Positions 6,636-8,112 of a stretch of DNA of 8,112 bases are shown here, piece after piece. Numbering within the stretch: position 1 is the first letter of the stretch; each line of letters starts with the position of its first letter. The notes below the pieces were generated by a model. The model searched no databases, was not told the origin of the DNA, and saw only the letters and a list, made by a program, of their open reading frames with translations. The translations under genes were made by a program, and so were the position numbers. Origin of the DNA: Clostridia bacterium (lineage in GTDB: Bacteria; Bacillota; Clostridia; Oscillospirales; Acutalibacteraceae); contig JAFRZS010000051.1 in assembly GCA_017442445.1 (NCBI GenBank), positions 1-8,112 on the forward strand. Reading direction: 5' to 3'.

Positions 6636-7394
6636 TTACATATTTGCTCCGTCAACGGGTATAAGTGCTGACTGCATAAATGATGCCTGTTCAGATGCCA
6701 TAAACAAAACTGCATCGGCAATTTCCTGAGTTGTACCGAAACGGTTTACTGCCTGATGATGTCTGAGGAAATCTTCACATCTTGCAGGATCTGTTCTTGT
6801 AAAGTTATCCCAATAACTGCCTTCAAAAGCTACGGCTCCCGGCATAACTGCGGACATAACAACACCTGTAGGTGCAACTGTTCTGCCTACTGTTGTAACA
6901 TACGCATTCAAAAATGCCTTTGAAGATGCATATAACGGATTACCTCTGAGCATCTTTGCAGATATTGAAGAAATATGTACAACTCTGCCCCAGCCTTTGT
7001 CAATCATCGGCTGAATGAGTACATTGTTCATATCAATGGCAAGACCTGCATTGAACATCCATGCGTGAGTCCATTCCTCGATTGTTCCAAGAGCATTTCT
7101 GCTGACGAGAGAACCACCTACATTATGCACAACGATGTCAAAAACGCCTCTCTCTTCAAGCCATTTTTTTGCCAATTCATTAGGATTTTCTTCCATTAAA
7201 TCAGCAACATAATACTTGTGGTCAAGGTCATTGTACTGACTGATTTCTTCAATAAGATCTTTGAGTAAATCCTCGCTTCTTGCTATAACCGTAAGTCTTG
7301 CGCCTTCTTTTGCAAAAGCAGTTGCAATATTACGTCCGATGCCTTTAGACGCACCGACGATCAATGTGTTCTTTCCCTTTATACCTAAATCCAT
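6636..7394 (-). CDS. Classical short-chain dehydrogenase/reductase (SDR), substrate unknown
   Basis: A 252-residue cytoplasmic NAD(P)H-dependent oxidoreductase of the FabG-like classical SDR type and of typical length. The cofactor motif GASKGIG is at 14-20. Arg39 at the end of the second strand suggests NADP(H). The active site appears complete: Asn115, Ser142/143, Tyr155 and Lys159 (YASSK). The usual NNAG motif after strand 4 reads HNVGG (90-94), a mild deviation. The C-terminus IPVDGANM is family-typical. The start has AAAGGA about 10 bases upstream. The gene lies between the 4,6-dehydratase and the sugar transferase, just upstream of the split transketolase, so it probably reduces a keto sugar or ketol intermediate of this pathway; that role is inferred from position. 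It is not an extended SDR of the GalE/RmlD kind, so a direct role as a nucleotide-sugar 4-epimerase is unlikely. Some relatives act on fatty acids or polyols, and sequence alone does not settle the substrate. Confidence 0.85.
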   Translation of the reverse strand: MDLGIKGKNTLIVGASKGIGRNIATAFAKEGARLTVIARSEDLLKDLIEEISQYNDLDHKYYVADLMEENPNELAKKWLEERGVFDIVVHNVGGSLVSRNALGTIEEWTHAWMFNAGLAIDMNNVLIQPMIDKGWGRVVHISSISAKMLRGNPLYASSKAFLNAYVTTVGRTVAPTGVVMSAVMPGAVAFEGSYWDNFTRTDPARCEDFLRHHQAVNRFGTTQEIADAVLFMASEQASFMQSALIPVDGANM

Positions 7395-7413
7395 AACATC
7401 TACATCCTTTTCT

Positions 7414-8112
7414 TTAACCTATATTTTTTATCGGTTCATCATTTTCGTGTGTAAGATGATTAAAAGTCGGAACCATTTTTTCAAGCATTTTAACAACAAC
7501 TTCTGTTTCGTTGTTGGTTGCCGCACTTCTTATCTGTTCAAAATCTTTCATGAAAGATTCAGGTTCAATGTCAATAAGATTTCCTATAAAAATCTTATTG
7601 TTGCAGGTGGGTTTAAGACCCTCTTCGTCCATAAGAAGTTCCTCAAAAAGCTTCTCACCGGGGCGAAGACCAATAAATTCAATCGCAATATCTTCATACG
7701 GTTTTTTACCGTACATTTTTATCATTTTTTCGGCAAGAGTAACAATCTTGACAGGTTTGCCCATATCAAGAACAAATATCTCTCCTCCGTTTGCCATAGC
7801 TCCTGCCTGTAACACAAGTGAAACAGCTTCGGGAATCATCATAAAATATCTGATAACATCAGGATGAGTTACTGTTACAGGGCCGCCGCTTTCAATCTGT
7901 GATTTAAAAAGCGGAATAACCGAACCGTTTGAGCCGAGAACATTTCCGAAACGTACCGCTACGAAATCTGTTCCTGTTGTCTGCTGTGACATATACTGAA
8001 TTATCATTTCACAGCAACGCTTTGTAGCGCCCATAACATTTGTCGGATTAACTGCTTTATCGGTTGAAATCATAACGAATCTGTCACAGCCGTATTTCTG
8101 TGCAAGGGTTGC
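7414..8112 (-). CDS. CapD/PglF/EpsC-type UDP-GlcNAc 4,6-dehydratase, C-terminal part (gene runs off the right edge)
   Basis: Probable nucleotide-sugar dehydratase that converts UDP-GlcNAc to a UDP-4-keto-6-deoxy-HexNAc, the entry point to QuiNAc, FucNAc and bacillosamine-type sugars. The frame is open to the window edge and gives 232 residues, starting ATLAQKYGCDRFVMISTDKA. The ATG at 8073 is internal, not a start. Family members with membrane-anchored N-termini are about 600 residues, so roughly the last third is seen. Visible signatures are the TDK motif (residues 17-19 of the visible part), PTNVMGATKR (23-32), RFGNVLGSNGSVIP and LRPGEKLFEELL. In PglF-like enzymes Thr-Asp-Lys and a Met replace the usual SDR tyrosine; here Met27 lies 8 residues after Lys19, the same spacing as I recall for PglF. 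The gene ends 19 bases before the SDR and is probably co-transcribed with it. The short soluble FlaA1/PseB form cannot be formally excluded because the N-terminus is missing, but the Met favours the long form. Confidence 0.9.
   Translation of the reverse strand, partial: ATLAQKYGCDRFVMISTDKAVNPTNVMGATKRCCEMIIQYMSQQTTGTDFVAVRFGNVLGSNGSVIPLFKSQIESGGPVTVTHPDVIRYFMMIPEAVSLVLQAGAMANGGEIFVLDMGKPVKIVTLAEKMIKMYGKKPYEDIAIEFIGLRPGEKLFEELLMDEEGLKPTCNNKIFIGNLIDIEPESFMKDFEQIRSAATNNETEVVVKMLEKMVPTFNHLTHENDEPIKNIG

Noticed and set aside
7494..7516. 7-bp inverted repeat CAACAAC/GTTGTTG with a 9-base loop in the dehydratase gene
   Set aside because: It is a short stem of simple-sequence character inside Asn/Val codons near the C-terminus, with no T-run; it is expected by chance.
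7261..7812. Plus-strand open frame of 183 codons opposite the SDR and dehydratase genes
   Set aside because: It runs antisense across two well-supported genes and the gap between them. The translated sequence is an Asn/Phe/Lys-rich string with no recognisable domain, and the minus-strand frames have full family motifs.
7511..7867. Plus-strand open frame of 118 codons inside the dehydratase gene
   Set aside because: It is antisense to a clearly conserved dehydratase region, with a Ser/Ile-rich product and no motif.

Overview
The window is one uninterrupted run of nine genes, all on the minus strand, from a cell-surface polysaccharide (capsule, exopolysaccharide or similar glycan) biosynthesis locus. 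The first gene in transcription order enters at the right edge and the last runs off the left edge. Gaps between genes are 5 to 32 bases, one pair overlaps by 4 bases, and no promoter, terminator, RNA gene, repeat array or mobile element is visible, so the window appears to be the interior of a single long operon. Moderately low GC (roughly 40% by eye), strong GGAGG-type ribosome sites and the protein flavour (EpsF-like and EpsC/CapD-like enzymes) suggest a Firmicute, probably a gut or rumen Clostridia member. This is an inference from style, not from a marker gene.

In transcription order (right to left): the C-terminal part of a CapD/PglF/EpsC-type UDP-GlcNAc 4,6-dehydratase (7414-8112); a classical short-chain dehydrogenase (6636-7394); a small PglC-like polyprenyl-phosphate sugar-1-phosphate transferase (5905-6630); the N-terminal and C-terminal subunits of a split transketolase (5060-5872 and 4131-5048); a PglA-like GT4 glycosyltransferase (3031-4134); a WbpO/TviB-like UDP-HexNAc 6-dehydrogenase (1700-3013); a WbpP/TviC-like UDP-HexNAc 4-epimerase (710-1684); and the N-terminal part of an EpsF-like GT4 glycosyltransferase (1-698).

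How they may work together: the dehydratase makes a UDP-4-keto-6-deoxy-HexNAc. The epimerase and 6-dehydrogenase together should supply UDP-GalNAc and UDP-GalNAcA (or UDP-GlcNAcA). The small transferase starts the glycan on undecaprenyl phosphate at the membrane, and the two GT4 enzymes extend it. The part that does not fit a textbook pathway is the SDR plus split transketolase. By hand alignment to E. coli transketolase, the pair keeps the thiamine diphosphate and catalytic residues. Three positions that bind the phosphate or hydroxyl of ordinary sugar-phosphate substrates (Ser385, His461 and Asp469 in E. coli) are changed. With a 4-keto sugar nucleotide made next door and no PglE-type aminotransferase in the window, one testable idea is that this transketolase adds a C2 ketol unit to a keto sugar and the SDR reduces the result, giving a branched or ketose-type sugar. 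That is a hypothesis. Flippase, polymerase and length-control genes are not in the window.
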